A stretch of DNA of 64,000 bases from Vibrio diazotrophicus (GTDB taxonomy: Bacteria > Pseudomonadota > Gammaproteobacteria > Enterobacterales > Vibrionaceae). The stretch spans positions 1,550,001 through 1,614,000 of the forward strand of contig NZ_CP151842.1 of assembly GCF_038452265.1 (NCBI RefSeq). The letters are read 5' to 3'. The notes under the pieces were generated by a model. That model was not told the DNA's origin and did no database searches. It worked only from the letters and a program-made list of their open reading frames with translations. The first letter of the stretch is position 1. The number at the start of each line of letters is the position of its first letter. Below are positions 17,915 through 26,360 of the stretch, piece by piece. Both the position numbers and the translations under genes were made by a program.

Positions 17915-19316
17915 GTTGCACCAACCTTGTTTCAACTTGCTGTGATTCTAGGTAAAAGCGTTGCAGCAGGTTTTGTACCAGTTTTACGCGATACTCCGCA
18001 GAGCCGCGAACGTCACTTAACGGATGAATCACCTGAGTAACCTTTTGACGTGCTTTGTTCACGATAGGTTGGGTGAGTGAATGACCGACAAAGACTTCTT
18101 CCAGTTCAAATAAACGTACAGATTTAGCGGCCACACCGCCTGCTGAAATAATGCAGCTCTTGACGCGTTTGTCTGAACCGATTGTCATGTTGATAGCCAG
18201 AGTCACGGTAGCAATGTCGTCCTCGTAACGCTTACTGACTTTGTAGATGGCATGAAGCTGGTTTGGTGCTAAACGCGGTAGGTGAATCGCACTGATCCAC
18301 TGGTTCGGTTTGATTAAGGTCTCGCGATAGCCAGTGATGTAATCTTCTGGTGCATAAAGGGTTTTGTTTATGCCATCATCCAGTTCAATTTTGCCCTGAA
18401 GGCTCATCAGCAGTGGTGCAATATCACCAATAGGTGAGGCGTGACCAAGGCTTCCTCCCAGTGTTGCTCGGTGGCGAATGGTCAAACTGCCCAAACGTTC
18501 AATCACTTCATCCGTGGTTGGGAAGTGTTTCTTCATAAATTCATGAACAATGTTCATTGGAACCGCTGCGCCGACACGCCAGCCTGAAGTGGTTTCGGTA
18601 ATACCAAGCAGGTCATCAACGTGTGAAATATCAATCAGTTCGGGAATGGATTTCAGTTGTTGCGTGACTTCCAGCGACAAATCAGTACCGCCAGCAATCA
18701 GTTTTGCATTCGGATGTTCAGCGCGTGCTTTTGCCAGAGCTTGACGAGTGGTTGGCTTAATATACTGAGCACTTTCTAATGGCTGAACAGATTTCATCCA
18801 TGCTTTAACGCTTTCGATTTCAGCGCTGAGTGGATCTTCAATCGCAGTGGTTGCAATGGTGTTGGCGGCTTCAATGAGCGGACCGTAACCCGTACAACGG
18901 CATAAGTTACCTGCTAAGAAATCGGCAGGGTGTTGTGGTTTTTCGGTTTGTTTGGAAAGTGCGTATAACGACATCACAAAACCCGGTGTGCAGAAGCCAC
19001 ATTGGGTGCCGTGTTTATCTACCACTATTTGTTGAACAGGGTGGAGTTGGTTGCCCTGTTTCAGGTGTTCAACGGTAATGACCTGTTTGCCATGCAGTGA
19101 GTGAATTGGCGTGATACAGGCGTTTATTTGGCGATAATTGACGTTATCACCCTCTAAGCTGACTAAAACGACAGTACAAGCTCCGCAGTCGCCGCTTGCG
19201 CATCCTTCTTTAGAGCCCGTCATCTGCTTTTGTTCGCGCAGGTAGTTCAGCAGCATGGTATCTGCTTTGGCAGACGCCACTTTGACGACCTCGCTATTAA
19301 TCATTAGCTCTAACAT
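17907..19316 (-). CDS. xdhA: Xanthine dehydrogenase, iron-sulfur/FAD subunit XdhA
   Basis: Small subunit carrying electrons from molybdenum through two 2Fe-2S clusters to FAD and NAD. The plant-type cluster uses C39, C44, C47 and C67, and the second cluster uses C106, C109, C139 and C141. The FAD domain begins around residue 165, with KLIAGGTDLSLEV and later TLGGSLGHASPIGDIAP. Total length is 469 residues, normal for fused bacterial XdhA. It is the first gene of the seven-gene operon xdhABC-uraD-uraH-guaD-puuD. A RutR-type palindrome lies 88 bases upstream, between this gene and the terminator of the preceding binding-protein gene. Confidence 0.96.
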   Translation of the reverse strand: MLELMINSEVVKVASAKADTMLLNYLREQKQMTGSKEGCASGDCGACTVVLVSLEGDNVNYRQINACITPIHSLHGKQVITVEHLKQGNQLHPVQQIVVDKHGTQCGFCTPGFVMSLYALSKQTEKPQHPADFLAGNLCRCTGYGPLIEAANTIATTAIEDPLSAEIESVKAWMKSVQPLESAQYIKPTTRQALAKARAEHPNAKLIAGGTDLSLEVTQQLKSIPELIDISHVDDLLGITETTSGWRVGAAVPMNIVHEFMKKHFPTTDEVIERLGSLTIRHRATLGGSLGHASPIGDIAPLLMSLQGKIELDDGINKTLYAPEDYITGYRETLIKPNQWISAIHLPRLAPNQLHAIYKVSKRYEDDIATVTLAINMTIGSDKRVKSCIISAGGVAAKSVRLFELEEVFVGHSLTQPIVNKARQKVTQVIHPLSDVRGSAEYRVKLVQNLLQRFYLESQQVETRLVQHA

Positions 19317-19403
19317 AACTTCCTCTCTCCCTTTCTAATTGTAGCTTTAGCCTTACTTTCTGCGCTTCCTTGCTTCAATGAGTACGGGTTTTTGTTATTA
19401 AAC

Positions 19404-19419
19404 TTGTCCAACTGGTCAA
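19404..19419. promoter_or_regulatory. RutR-type operator of the xdh operon
   Basis: TTGTCCAACTGGTCAA matches the RutR consensus TTGACCANNTGGTCAA at all but one defined position. It lies upstream of xdhA and is the best of three such sites in the island. The likely ligand-responsive repressor is the TetR protein encoded at 24788. Confidence 0.65.
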
Positions 19420-19429
19420 CTATTTGGTT

Positions 19430-19467
19430 AAAAAAAGACTCGTCTGCTGTGAGCTAGCAGACGAGTC
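19430..19467 (-). terminator. Terminator of the BMP-family binding-protein gene
   Basis: A perfect 12-bp stem (GACTCGTCTGCT with AGCAGACGAGTC, seven-base loop) is followed on the minus strand by seven T residues. It insulates the xdh operon from the transporter gene, leaving only the operator region between them. Confidence 0.9.
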
Positions 19468-19476
19468 GCGACGTGA

Positions 19477-20553
19477 TTAATTAGGAATTTTTGCGTCGAT
19501 ACCTTCAACGTACCAGTTCACTGCTGCTAGCTCTTTGTCTGTTAAAGAGTGACCTGCTGGTATAACTTCCTTGCCTTGGTTGTCTTTCATAGGCCCCGTA
19601 AATGGAACGATTTCGCCTGAAATGATCTTCGCTTCTGTGTCAGAAATTGCAGTTTTGATCTCTTCAGGAAGGCTAGGGTTGATAGCAACAATTTGTAGCA
19701 ACTCATCTTTTAGACCACCCCAGTAGTCTTCTGGTTTCCAATTACCGTCCATAACCGCTTGCACAGTTTTGATGTAGTGTGGTGCCCAATGGTCACGTAC
19801 AGAGAACATGTGAGCTTTCGGTGCAAAGTGGCTCATATCAGAGGCTTGACCAATAGCCATCATGCCGCGTTTTTCTGCTGCAATAAGTGGTGCTGGGCTG
19901 TCAGTGTGTTGAAGAATAATGTCTGCGCCTTGATCCATAAGCGCGTTCGCAGCATCCGATTCTTTACCTGGGTCGTACCAAGTGTTCACCCAAACGATTT
20001 TTAGTTTGATATCTGGGTTTATGCTTTTCGCGCCAAGATAAACGGCGTTGATATCACGAATAACTTCAGGGATTGGGAAAGTTGCAATGTAGCCAAGCGT
20101 GTTTGATTTTGTAGCCATACCCGCTGCAACGCCAGATACATAACGACCTTCGTAAGTACGAAGTACGTAAGTACCTAGGTTTTTATCCATTTTGTAACCC
20201 GTCGCGTGTTCAAACGTTACTTTAGGGAAGCGTTTGGCTGCTTTCGCTGTTGGGTTCATAAAGCCGAATGACGTCGTGAAGATAACTTCATTGCCTGACT
20301 TAGCGAGCTGAGTGATAACACGTTCAGCATCCGCGCCTTCCGGTACGTTTTCCACGAATGTAGTTTGCACTTTGCCGTTGAAGTGTTTTTCCATTTCCAG
20401 ACGGCCTTGGTCGTGCTCATAGCTCCAACCGTGATCGCCAACAGGACCCACGTATACAAAACCGACTTTCATCGGATCTTCCGCAAGGGTAGAAGTTGAA
20501 AACACTGCAGACACTGAAAGTGCTGCAACCGTCATCCACTGATTTATTTTCAT
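19477..20553 (-). CDS. BMP-family (PnrA-like) nucleoside-binding protein of an ABC importer
   Basis: Periplasmic substrate-binding protein of 358 residues. It has a signal peptide ending near STLA (residues 1-28) and then the BMP/PnrA fold, starting KVGFVYVGPVGDHGWSYEH. Other family motifs are VIFTTSFGFM, YLGAKSINPD and ADIILQHTDSPAP. Family members bind purine nucleosides. ATG 20553 has GGAGAAT upstream; an earlier in-frame start at 20565 lacks one. It is separated from its permease genes by about 400 bases with the permease terminator, and has its own RutR-type operator at 20681. The neighbouring purine operon supports a purine or nucleoside substrate. Confidence 0.9.
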   Translation of the reverse strand: MKINQWMTVAALSVSAVFSTSTLAEDPMKVGFVYVGPVGDHGWSYEHDQGRLEMEKHFNGKVQTTFVENVPEGADAERVITQLAKSGNEVIFTTSFGFMNPTAKAAKRFPKVTFEHATGYKMDKNLGTYVLRTYEGRYVSGVAAGMATKSNTLGYIATFPIPEVIRDINAVYLGAKSINPDIKLKIVWVNTWYDPGKESDAANALMDQGADIILQHTDSPAPLIAAEKRGMMAIGQASDMSHFAPKAHMFSVRDHWAPHYIKTVQAVMDGNWKPEDYWGGLKDELLQIVAINPSLPEEIKTAISDTEAKIISGEIVPFTGPMKDNQGKEVIPAGHSLTDKELAAVNWYVEGIDAKIPN

Positions 20554-20680
20554 GAAATTCTCCATTTCAAAGATATCGCTATTTTAAGATAGCTATTTGG
20601 TTGTCCATTTTTGCTCGCAAAAGTGTATTGATAGGGAGTTGCTTGCAAAAAATTCGTGATACGAGATTGTTAGCAAAAAG

Positions 20681-20696
20681 TTGACCAACTGGTCGT
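20681..20696. promoter_or_regulatory. RutR-type operator of the binding-protein gene
   Basis: TTGACCAACTGGTCGT keeps the complete left half and most of the right half of TTGACCANNTGGTCAA, lacking only the last two bases. It is 128 bases before the binding-protein start codon. Confidence 0.6.
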
Positions 20697-20931
20697 GTTT
20701 TGAATAATTATTTTCGAATGGGCTTGTAAGCATTGTGCACAAAGGGGTTAGATATATTGTATACAGTCAGTATAGACACTGATGGGAAATTAACTTTAAG
20801 TGGATGTTTTACAATGGTGCTTACATGTATACAAAATGCACCATTTTGATGCGCAAGTGTGGACTGAAAAGTTTGGGGAAATACAGCTAAATAGAGAAGC
20901 CTTTTCGAATAAATGCAGCGACATAGCAAAC

Positions 20932-20957
20932 AGAAAGCCCGCAAAAGCGGGCTGATT
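20932..20957 (-). terminator. Terminator of the ABC permease operon
   Basis: AGCCCGC and GCGGGCT flank an AAAA loop just past the permease stop at 20969. The T run on the minus strand is short (TTTCTGTTT), so termination may be partial. Confidence 0.65.
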
Positions 20958-20968
20958 TGTATCTGTTG

Positions 20969-21898
20969 TTATTGACGTTTAGGGTCGAACGGTTTGCCTA
21001 AACTCATTGGCGTTGCCAGTTTCTGACGCAACTCATTCGAGCTCAGTAACACCATGACAACGACCGTTGCTACATAAGGGGTCATCGCGAGCAGGTTAGG
21101 AGAGATGTCGATTCCTGCCCCCTGCATCATCAAATGCATGATGGAAGTAAAACCGAATAAGTATGCACCCAACACCAGATAACCAATGCGCCATGAAGCA
21201 AACACAACCAGTGCTAACGCGATCCATCCGCGACCCGCGGTCATGTTTTCCATCCACATCGGTGTATACGATAACGACATGTAAGCCCCTGCAAGACCTG
21301 CTAATGCTCCGCCAAGTAATGTGACCGCGTAACGAACTTTAATCACTTTGATACCTAATGCGTTCGCTGAGTGCGGGTTTTCACCCACAGCGCGAATAAC
21401 AAGACCAATACGTGTCTTGTGCAGCGTCCACCAAGCTGTGCCGACAAGAATAAAACTCGCGTACACCAAGATGTCATGGTTAAACAGCAACGGACCAAAG
21501 AATGGAATATCACTGAGTAAGGGAATCGCGATTGGCTTAAACCCTTGAATGGTGCTACCGACTAAGCTTCCGCCTAAGAACGCACTAAGTCCTGTGCCAA
21601 AGATGGTAAGTGCTAAACCAGTAGCCACCTGATTTGAGCTAAGTGTGAGCGTTAATACGCCAAATAACCAAGCCATCATCATGCCTGCGAACATGGCAAC
21701 CAAGACGCCAACGAGCAAGCTGCCCGAAACCATAGCGCCAGCAAAACCGGCCATTGCGCCCATCAACATCATGCCTTCCTGACCAAGGTTAAGTACCCCT
21801 GTCTTCTCACAAATTAACTCGCCCAAAGCGATGATAAGCAAAGGGGTACCTGTTTTTAGTGCCGCGATAAACAGCGACTGAATTAGAATTGCATCCAT
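20969..21898 (-). CDS. Nucleoside-type ABC transporter permease (second)
   Basis: A 309-residue inner-membrane permease of the branched-chain/nucleoside ABC family, equivalent in position to NupQ (YufQ) of Bacillus. It has about eight to nine hydrophobic segments. The family motif ALGELICEKTGVLNLGQEGMM is at 24-45, and the coupling region includes GENPHSANALGIKVIKVRYAV. It begins at the last base of the preceding permease gene, so the two are translationally coupled. Together with the other permease, the double ATPase and the BMP-family protein it forms a complete importer. Confidence 0.92.
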   Translation of the reverse strand: MDAILIQSLFIAALKTGTPLLIIALGELICEKTGVLNLGQEGMMLMGAMAGFAGAMVSGSLLVGVLVAMFAGMMMAWLFGVLTLTLSSNQVATGLALTIFGTGLSAFLGGSLVGSTIQGFKPIAIPLLSDIPFFGPLLFNHDILVYASFILVGTAWWTLHKTRIGLVIRAVGENPHSANALGIKVIKVRYAVTLLGGALAGLAGAYMSLSYTPMWMENMTAGRGWIALALVVFASWRIGYLVLGAYLFGFTSIMHLMMQGAGIDISPNLLAMTPYVATVVVMVLLSSNELRQKLATPMSLGKPFDPKRQ

Positions 21899-23004
21899 TA
21901 TGCGGCTCCTTTCTCATTAACCAGTGAACTAGCGGTTTTCTTACTTAAAGAACGATTCGGCACGAATCGGTAGTAGATTAAAAAATCACACGCTAATAAG
22001 AAGAAGAGCAAAGTGCCTTGGAACAAACCCGTGACGGCTGTTGGCAGGTTAAGTTCAATTTGTGCAAGGTCACTTCCCATGTAAAGAGCGCCCATAAACA
22101 GGGCAGCGATAATCACGCCTATTGGATTCAAACGGCCAAGATAAGCGACAATAATCGCAGCATAGCCATAACCGGGAGACACAGAAGGAACAAGCTGACC
22201 AATTGGTCCCATCACTTCAGCAGCGCCGGCAAGTCCTGCCATTGCACCCGCGAATAACATTACGCCCCAAACCAATTTATTTTCGGAAAAGCCCGCGTAT
22301 TTCGCTGCTGCACGCTCTGAACCCATGACACGCAACTTAAACCCGGGCAATGTTTTGAACAGCATTAATCCAGCTGCTATTGCGACGATCACCGCAATCA
22401 CAATTGACATGGTTGCTCGTCCAGATTCCGTCAGAGGTGACATCATGACCGCATCAACGAACATGGCAGATTCAGGAAAACCAAAGCCAGAAGGATCACG
22501 GAGCGGACCATGCACCGCCCAAAGCAGTATATACAAACCAATGTAGTTAAGCATGATAGTGGTAAGAATAATGTTGGTGTGAAAGCGACGGTTTAACCAA
22601 GTAGGAATACCTGCCCATAAAGCACCTGCGATAACACCTGCGCCAACGGTCAGCAGGAAAGTACCAAAGCCGGAATCGTCAGTAGCAGTTACCGCTACCG
22701 CACTACTGGCTACGGCACCAATTAATAATTGACCTTCAGCACCAATGTTCCACATGTTTGCGCGGTAACACAGTGCCAAACCAATCGCACACAACATCAG
22801 TGGTGCGGATTTCACCAACAGTTCGCCCAAGTTGTAGCTGTCTGAAAATGGCATCAGAACAAACACTTGAAAGGCTTTGAGCGGGTCAACATCTAACCAG
22901 ACAAACATCAGACTGGAGACAACCATAGTGAGTGCTACAGCGATGAATGGAGAAAGCCAAGACATCATCTTAGAGCTTTCTAAACGAGGTTGAACCTTAA
23001 GCAT
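21898..23004 (-). CDS. Nucleoside-type ABC transporter permease (first)
   Basis: A 368-residue membrane protein of the same permease family, equivalent to NupP (YufP). It has about ten hydrophobic segments. It carries NMWNIGAEGQLLIGA, the counterpart of the GQEGMM motif in the partner, and the coupling sequence GSERAAAKYAGFS. The frame is open to 23034. ATG 23004 follows a strong GGAGG and overlaps the stop of the ATPase gene by eight bases, so it is chosen as the start. It likely forms the heterodimeric channel with the downstream permease. Confidence 0.92.
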   Translation of the reverse strand: MLKVQPRLESSKMMSWLSPFIAVALTMVVSSLMFVWLDVDPLKAFQVFVLMPFSDSYNLGELLVKSAPLMLCAIGLALCYRANMWNIGAEGQLLIGAVASSAVAVTATDDSGFGTFLLTVGAGVIAGALWAGIPTWLNRRFHTNIILTTIMLNYIGLYILLWAVHGPLRDPSGFGFPESAMFVDAVMMSPLTESGRATMSIVIAVIVAIAAGLMLFKTLPGFKLRVMGSERAAAKYAGFSENKLVWGVMLFAGAMAGLAGAAEVMGPIGQLVPSVSPGYGYAAIIVAYLGRLNPIGVIIAALFMGALYMGSDLAQIELNLPTAVTGLFQGTLLFFLLACDFLIYYRFVPNRSLSKKTASSLVNEKGAA

Positions 23005-24526
23005 TTGCGACCTCCACATGAGAAACGAAACCACCGGCTATCCATTCCCCAATTTGATCGATAGAGGTATTGCTGGTTTTGACTGCATCTGACACTTGGC
23101 CTTCATAAATTGCGGCTAGGCGGTCACACAGAATAAACAGTTCGTCGATATCTTCAGAGACAACAAGAACCGCTGTGCCAGCATCGCGCAATGCGATGAG
23201 CTGACGGTGAATGGCACTCGCAGCACCGATGTCCACGCCCCATGTTGGATGTGCACAAATAATAACTTTGGGTTGCTGAGCGACTTCACGTCCCATAATA
23301 AACTTCTGTAAATTACCGCCTGAAAGGCTCTTCGCTTGAGAGTTTTCATTGCGGCATTTCACTTGGTTGTTGCTGATAAGCTGCTTGGCAAGTTGTTTGA
23401 GCTTAGGAAAATTAATGACACCACGAGAGCTTAGTGCACGAGAGTGAGTGAGCAGGGTGTTTTCTTCCAAACTCATTTCGGGAACGGCTCCCTGACCAAG
23501 GCGGTTCGCTGGCACGTAGGCAAGGCCAAGCTCGCGTCGTTTACCTGCGTCCCAATCGCCAATATTGATCTGTTGCCATTGAATGCTGTCTGCGTTGCTA
23601 CGAGTGTCTTCACCACTGAGTACCGCAAGCAAATCTTCCTGACCGTTACCAGCAACACCTGCGAGACCGAAAATTTCGCCAGCGCGAAGTTGCAGATTTA
23701 CTTTCTCTAGACCACAACCGAAAGGGTGAGAAGGAGAGAGTGTCAGATTGTTTGTTTGCAGAATGACATCGCTGGTTTCAGTTTTTGGGTAGCTTTCCGA
23801 TAGCTGGGTTTCATCACCCACCATCATTCGTGCAATCGAGTTTGGTGTCTCTTGGCTCGGGTCACATTCACCCGTAACTTTTCCGCCACGCAAAATCACT
23901 GCGCGATGGCATAAAGAGGTGACTTCCTTAAGCTTGTGGCTGATGAACAAAATGGCGCAACCTTCGCTCGAAAGTTGGTTAAGCACTTCAAACAAGCCTT
24001 CGATTTCTTGAGGCGCAAGCACGGATGTAGGCTCATCGAGGATTAAAAGCTTAACGTCCTGAATCAAACAACGAAGTATTTCAACACGCTGCCTCTCTCC
24101 GATACTCAGACTGTGTACATATCTGTCTGGATCTACATGCAGTTTGTATTGTTCACTTTTGGCGATGATGAGTTTGCGTAAATCCGAAACTGAGTCGAGA
24201 AACTCCTTGTCCAAACCCAGTTGAATGTTTTCCAGTACGGTGAGCGTTTCAAAAACGGAAAAGTGTTGAAACACCATGCCGATACCCATTGCTCTTGCTT
24301 GGTTTGGCGAGCTGATAGTGACTTCGTGGTTATTCCACATAATCGCCCCTTCACTTGGGCTATTAACGCCATATATCATTTTTACTAGCGTTGATTTTCC
24401 TGCGCCGTTTTCCCCTAACAGAGCTAGGATCTCTCCTTGATGGAGTTTTAAATTTACTTTGTCATTGGCCACGACGCCGGGGAAGAACTTACTGATGTTC
24501 CACAGCTCGAGTAGTGGTGTGTCCAT
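22997..24526 (-). CDS. Double ABC ATPase of a nucleoside-type importer
   Basis: A 509-residue protein with two nucleotide-binding domains, as in NupO and sugar importers. The first domain has Walker A GENGAGKST, the signature LSIGERQRVEI and Walker B LLILDEPTSVLAP. The second has a degenerate Walker A (GVAGNGQEDL), the signature LSGGNLQKFIMGRE and IICAHPTWGVD in place of the usual Walker B glutamate. This asymmetry is normal in the family, where only one composite site hydrolyses ATP. A TTG start at 24547 is possible but ATG 24526 fits the family. It is the first gene of the importer operon, divergent from the TetR regulator. Confidence 0.93.
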   Translation of the reverse strand: MDTPLLELWNISKFFPGVVANDKVNLKLHQGEILALLGENGAGKSTLVKMIYGVNSPSEGAIMWNNHEVTISSPNQARAMGIGMVFQHFSVFETLTVLENIQLGLDKEFLDSVSDLRKLIIAKSEQYKLHVDPDRYVHSLSIGERQRVEILRCLIQDVKLLILDEPTSVLAPQEIEGLFEVLNQLSSEGCAILFISHKLKEVTSLCHRAVILRGGKVTGECDPSQETPNSIARMMVGDETQLSESYPKTETSDVILQTNNLTLSPSHPFGCGLEKVNLQLRAGEIFGLAGVAGNGQEDLLAVLSGEDTRSNADSIQWQQINIGDWDAGKRRELGLAYVPANRLGQGAVPEMSLEENTLLTHSRALSSRGVINFPKLKQLAKQLISNNQVKCRNENSQAKSLSGGNLQKFIMGREVAQQPKVIICAHPTWGVDIGAASAIHRQLIALRDAGTAVLVVSEDIDELFILCDRLAAIYEGQVSDAVKTSNTSIDQIGEWIAGGFVSHVEVANA

Positions 24527-24617
24527 GTTGAGCAGATTCCTTTCCAATTATTTTTATGGCTATTTTGGTTTAATTATTTGTTCTTCTATTGAATTTATAA
24601 AAGCCAAATGCAAAAAC

Positions 24618-24633
24618 CTGACCAAGTGTTCAA
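24618..24633. promoter_or_regulatory. RutR-type operator between the regulator and the ABC ATPase
   Basis: CTGACCAAGTGTTCAA matches TTGACCANNTGGTCAA with two mismatches. It lies in the divergent promoter region, 92 bases before the ATPase start and 155 before the regulator start, so it could serve both genes, including autoregulation. Confidence 0.55.
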
Positions 24634-24787
24634 CATCAACAAGCGTAAGGCTTAGCATTGAGAGTTCACCTTTACGTCGCTTTATATTGGTGCAGAGTGT
24701 TGAAAATGGTGCAAAAAATAGATACTTGACAACAACAGGCTATCCATTGATTACTTTAAATATAAGCCTAAATCGAAAGGAGTTCTT

Positions 24788-25432
24788 TTGGATACTGAAC
24801 TTGCGCATCACAAGCGTTCTATTTCTGGAGAAATACGCAGGCGTAACGAAACGCTAATCCTGCAAGCGGCGGCTGATGAATTTGTAAAACATGGATATAA
24901 AGGAACGTCGGTTCAAGCGATAGCGGACAGAATCAACTTACCCAAAGCGAACATTCTGTACTACTTCAAATCGAAAGCAGGGCTTTATAAAGCTCTGCTG
25001 AGAGACATTTTAAATTTATGGAATGAAGGTTTTTCTGAAGATGCGGCCAATATGCCGCCAGAGGCGGTTTTACGGAATTATATTGTTGGCAAAATGCGCT
25101 ATAGCCGTACACATCCGCAGGAATCGAAGATCTTTGCTCAGGAGATCATTCAAGGAGCGCCGAATATTCGAGATGAAATCCAGTTCCCAGTGGTGGAGTG
25201 GACCGCGGGTAAATCATCAGTAATTCAGACATGGGTGGATAAAGGATTGATTCGGCCAGTCGAGCCTTTGTATCTGCTGTTTTTGATTTGGAGTTCTACC
25301 CAATTCTATGCAGATTTTGATACTGAGATTCAGTTGATCAAAGGATCGTCTATGTCAGAAAGTGAATTTGAAGACGCAGAAAATTTCTTGGTCAACATTA
25401 TCATCCGCGGTATCGCGCTAACAATATCATAA
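24788..25432 (+). CDS. TetR-family regulator, RutR-like
   Basis: A 214-residue TetR-family repressor. The helix-turn-helix covers about residues 25-70 (TSVQAIADRINLPKANILYYF). The C-terminal domain resembles the YcdC/RutR type, with YSRTHPQESKIFAQEIIQGA and PLYLLFLIWSSTQFYADF. RutR in E. coli responds to uracil and thymine and binds TTGACCANNTGGTCAA. Three close copies of that palindrome occur in this island, so this protein is the natural candidate to bind them. Translation begins at TTG 24788, preceded by AAAGGAG. The effector may be a pyrimidine or a purine catabolite; sequence does not decide. Confidence 0.85.
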   Translation: MDTELAHHKRSISGEIRRRNETLILQAAADEFVKHGYKGTSVQAIADRINLPKANILYYFKSKAGLYKALLRDILNLWNEGFSEDAANMPPEAVLRNYIVGKMRYSRTHPQESKIFAQEIIQGAPNIRDEIQFPVVEWTAGKSSVIQTWVDKGLIRPVEPLYLLFLIWSSTQFYADFDTEIQLIKGSSMSESEFEDAENFLVNIIIRGIALTIS

Positions 25433-25448
25433 GGAAGTGAGGGAAAAC

Positions 25449-26288
25449 TTGAGTCAGCCAATGTTTGAAATACCTATCTTTGGTATTGGAATAGCAGGAA
25501 ATTTTGCAGGACATCTGCAACAAACAGGTGAAGAAAAGGGTTTACATGGAAGCGTTGATACACAAAGCCCACAGGCGCTATTCCCGTTTTATGTTGCCGG
25601 TGCAAGCGATGCTTACCTCAACGTTAATCCGTACTCATTTGACGTTCTGATGTTACCTACTAATCCCTCAGCTAAAGTGCAAATGGAACCTGAGATTGCT
25701 CTGATTGCCAAGGTAAAATATTTGGGAACGTCAGTGCTTGGTTTTGAAGCTGAAGGGATGACCTTGTTTAATGATGCAACTCACCGCAACGCAGTGGTAG
25801 ATAAGTTGGCTCAGAAGAAGAACTGGGGTGCAGCGTCTAAAGGTATTGCAAGTAAAGTCATTCCACTTGCAGACTTCAGCAAAAATTCTGACTTGGATAA
25901 GTATCGCTTTTGCAGCTTTCTTGGCAGAAATGAACAGTGGAACCTGTGCTGTAATGATGTTTCATTGGGTGATTACAGCTACAGTTACGAGCAGTTAATC
26001 GCGTGGCTAGTCAGTCAGAGCAATGGACAGAAAAACGAAGGAGCTTTGCATTCTATCCAAGAATTATTAGGGCAGGCGGGCTATCCCGACCACATTTTGA
26101 TCTCTCTTGGCTCTTCTCGCTACACACCATTTGGTGAATGTCATCAACTTGGTGCAAAAGACAAAGTTTGCGCTGTGTTGTATGACTCTACACGTATTGA
26201 TCTTGATGAGATTCAGTCGTTTGTTGATCGCGGAGAAGTGCAGAAGTTGAAAGGTAATCACGTGGTGCTGTGGCAAGAGTGCCAATAA
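25449..26288 (+). CDS. Conserved protein, DUF5718-like
   Basis: A protein of about 279 residues with no signal peptide or membrane segment, directly downstream of the TetR gene (16 bases) and likely co-transcribed. The family resemblance (DUF5718) is from memory. The segment MEPEIALIAKVKYLG resembles the metal-binding ExE strand of fumarylacetoacetate-hydrolase folds, which would suggest a metal-dependent hydrolase or decarboxylase acting on a small acid. This is inference. Possible starts are GTG 25437, TTG 25449 and ATG 25461. TTG 25449 is chosen because a GAGGG sequence sits about five bases before it. A role in the neighbouring purine pathway is possible but unproven. Confidence 0.6.
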   Translation: MSQPMFEIPIFGIGIAGNFAGHLQQTGEEKGLHGSVDTQSPQALFPFYVAGASDAYLNVNPYSFDVLMLPTNPSAKVQMEPEIALIAKVKYLGTSVLGFEAEGMTLFNDATHRNAVVDKLAQKKNWGAASKGIASKVIPLADFSKNSDLDKYRFCSFLGRNEQWNLCCNDVSLGDYSYSYEQLIAWLVSQSNGQKNEGALHSIQELLGQAGYPDHILISLGSSRYTPFGECHQLGAKDKVCAVLYDSTRIDLDEIQSFVDRGEVQKLKGNHVVLWQECQ

Positions 26289-26321
26289 AGTAGTTCACTT
26301 GGTCAAAGTGAATATTTAGAA

Positions 26322-26352
26322 CGGCTTATCTGATGCAGGTAAGCCGCTTTTC
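26322..26352 (+). terminator. Terminator after the regulator/DUF5718-like pair
   Basis: Seven-bp stem CGGCTTA/TAAGCCG (26322-26346) followed by CTTTTCT. A second small hairpin, TTCACTT/AAGTGAA, lies just upstream at 26294-26312. Confidence 0.7.
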
Positions 26353-26360
26353 TATGAGGG

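Larger units (their letters stand above)
20554..20968. other. Regulatory gap between permease and binding-protein genes
   Basis: No supportable gene. It contains the permease terminator near 20932-20957 and a RutR-type palindrome at 20681-20696. It also holds an 8-bp inverted repeat, AATGGTGC (20813-20820) with GCACCATT (20838-20845). A 78-codon minus-strand frame here has no ribosome site or recognisable sequence and was not called. Confidence 0.5.

Noticed and set aside
20708..20944. 78-codon minus-strand frame
   Set aside because: No ribosome site, no homology-like sequence, and it covers an operator-bearing intergenic region.
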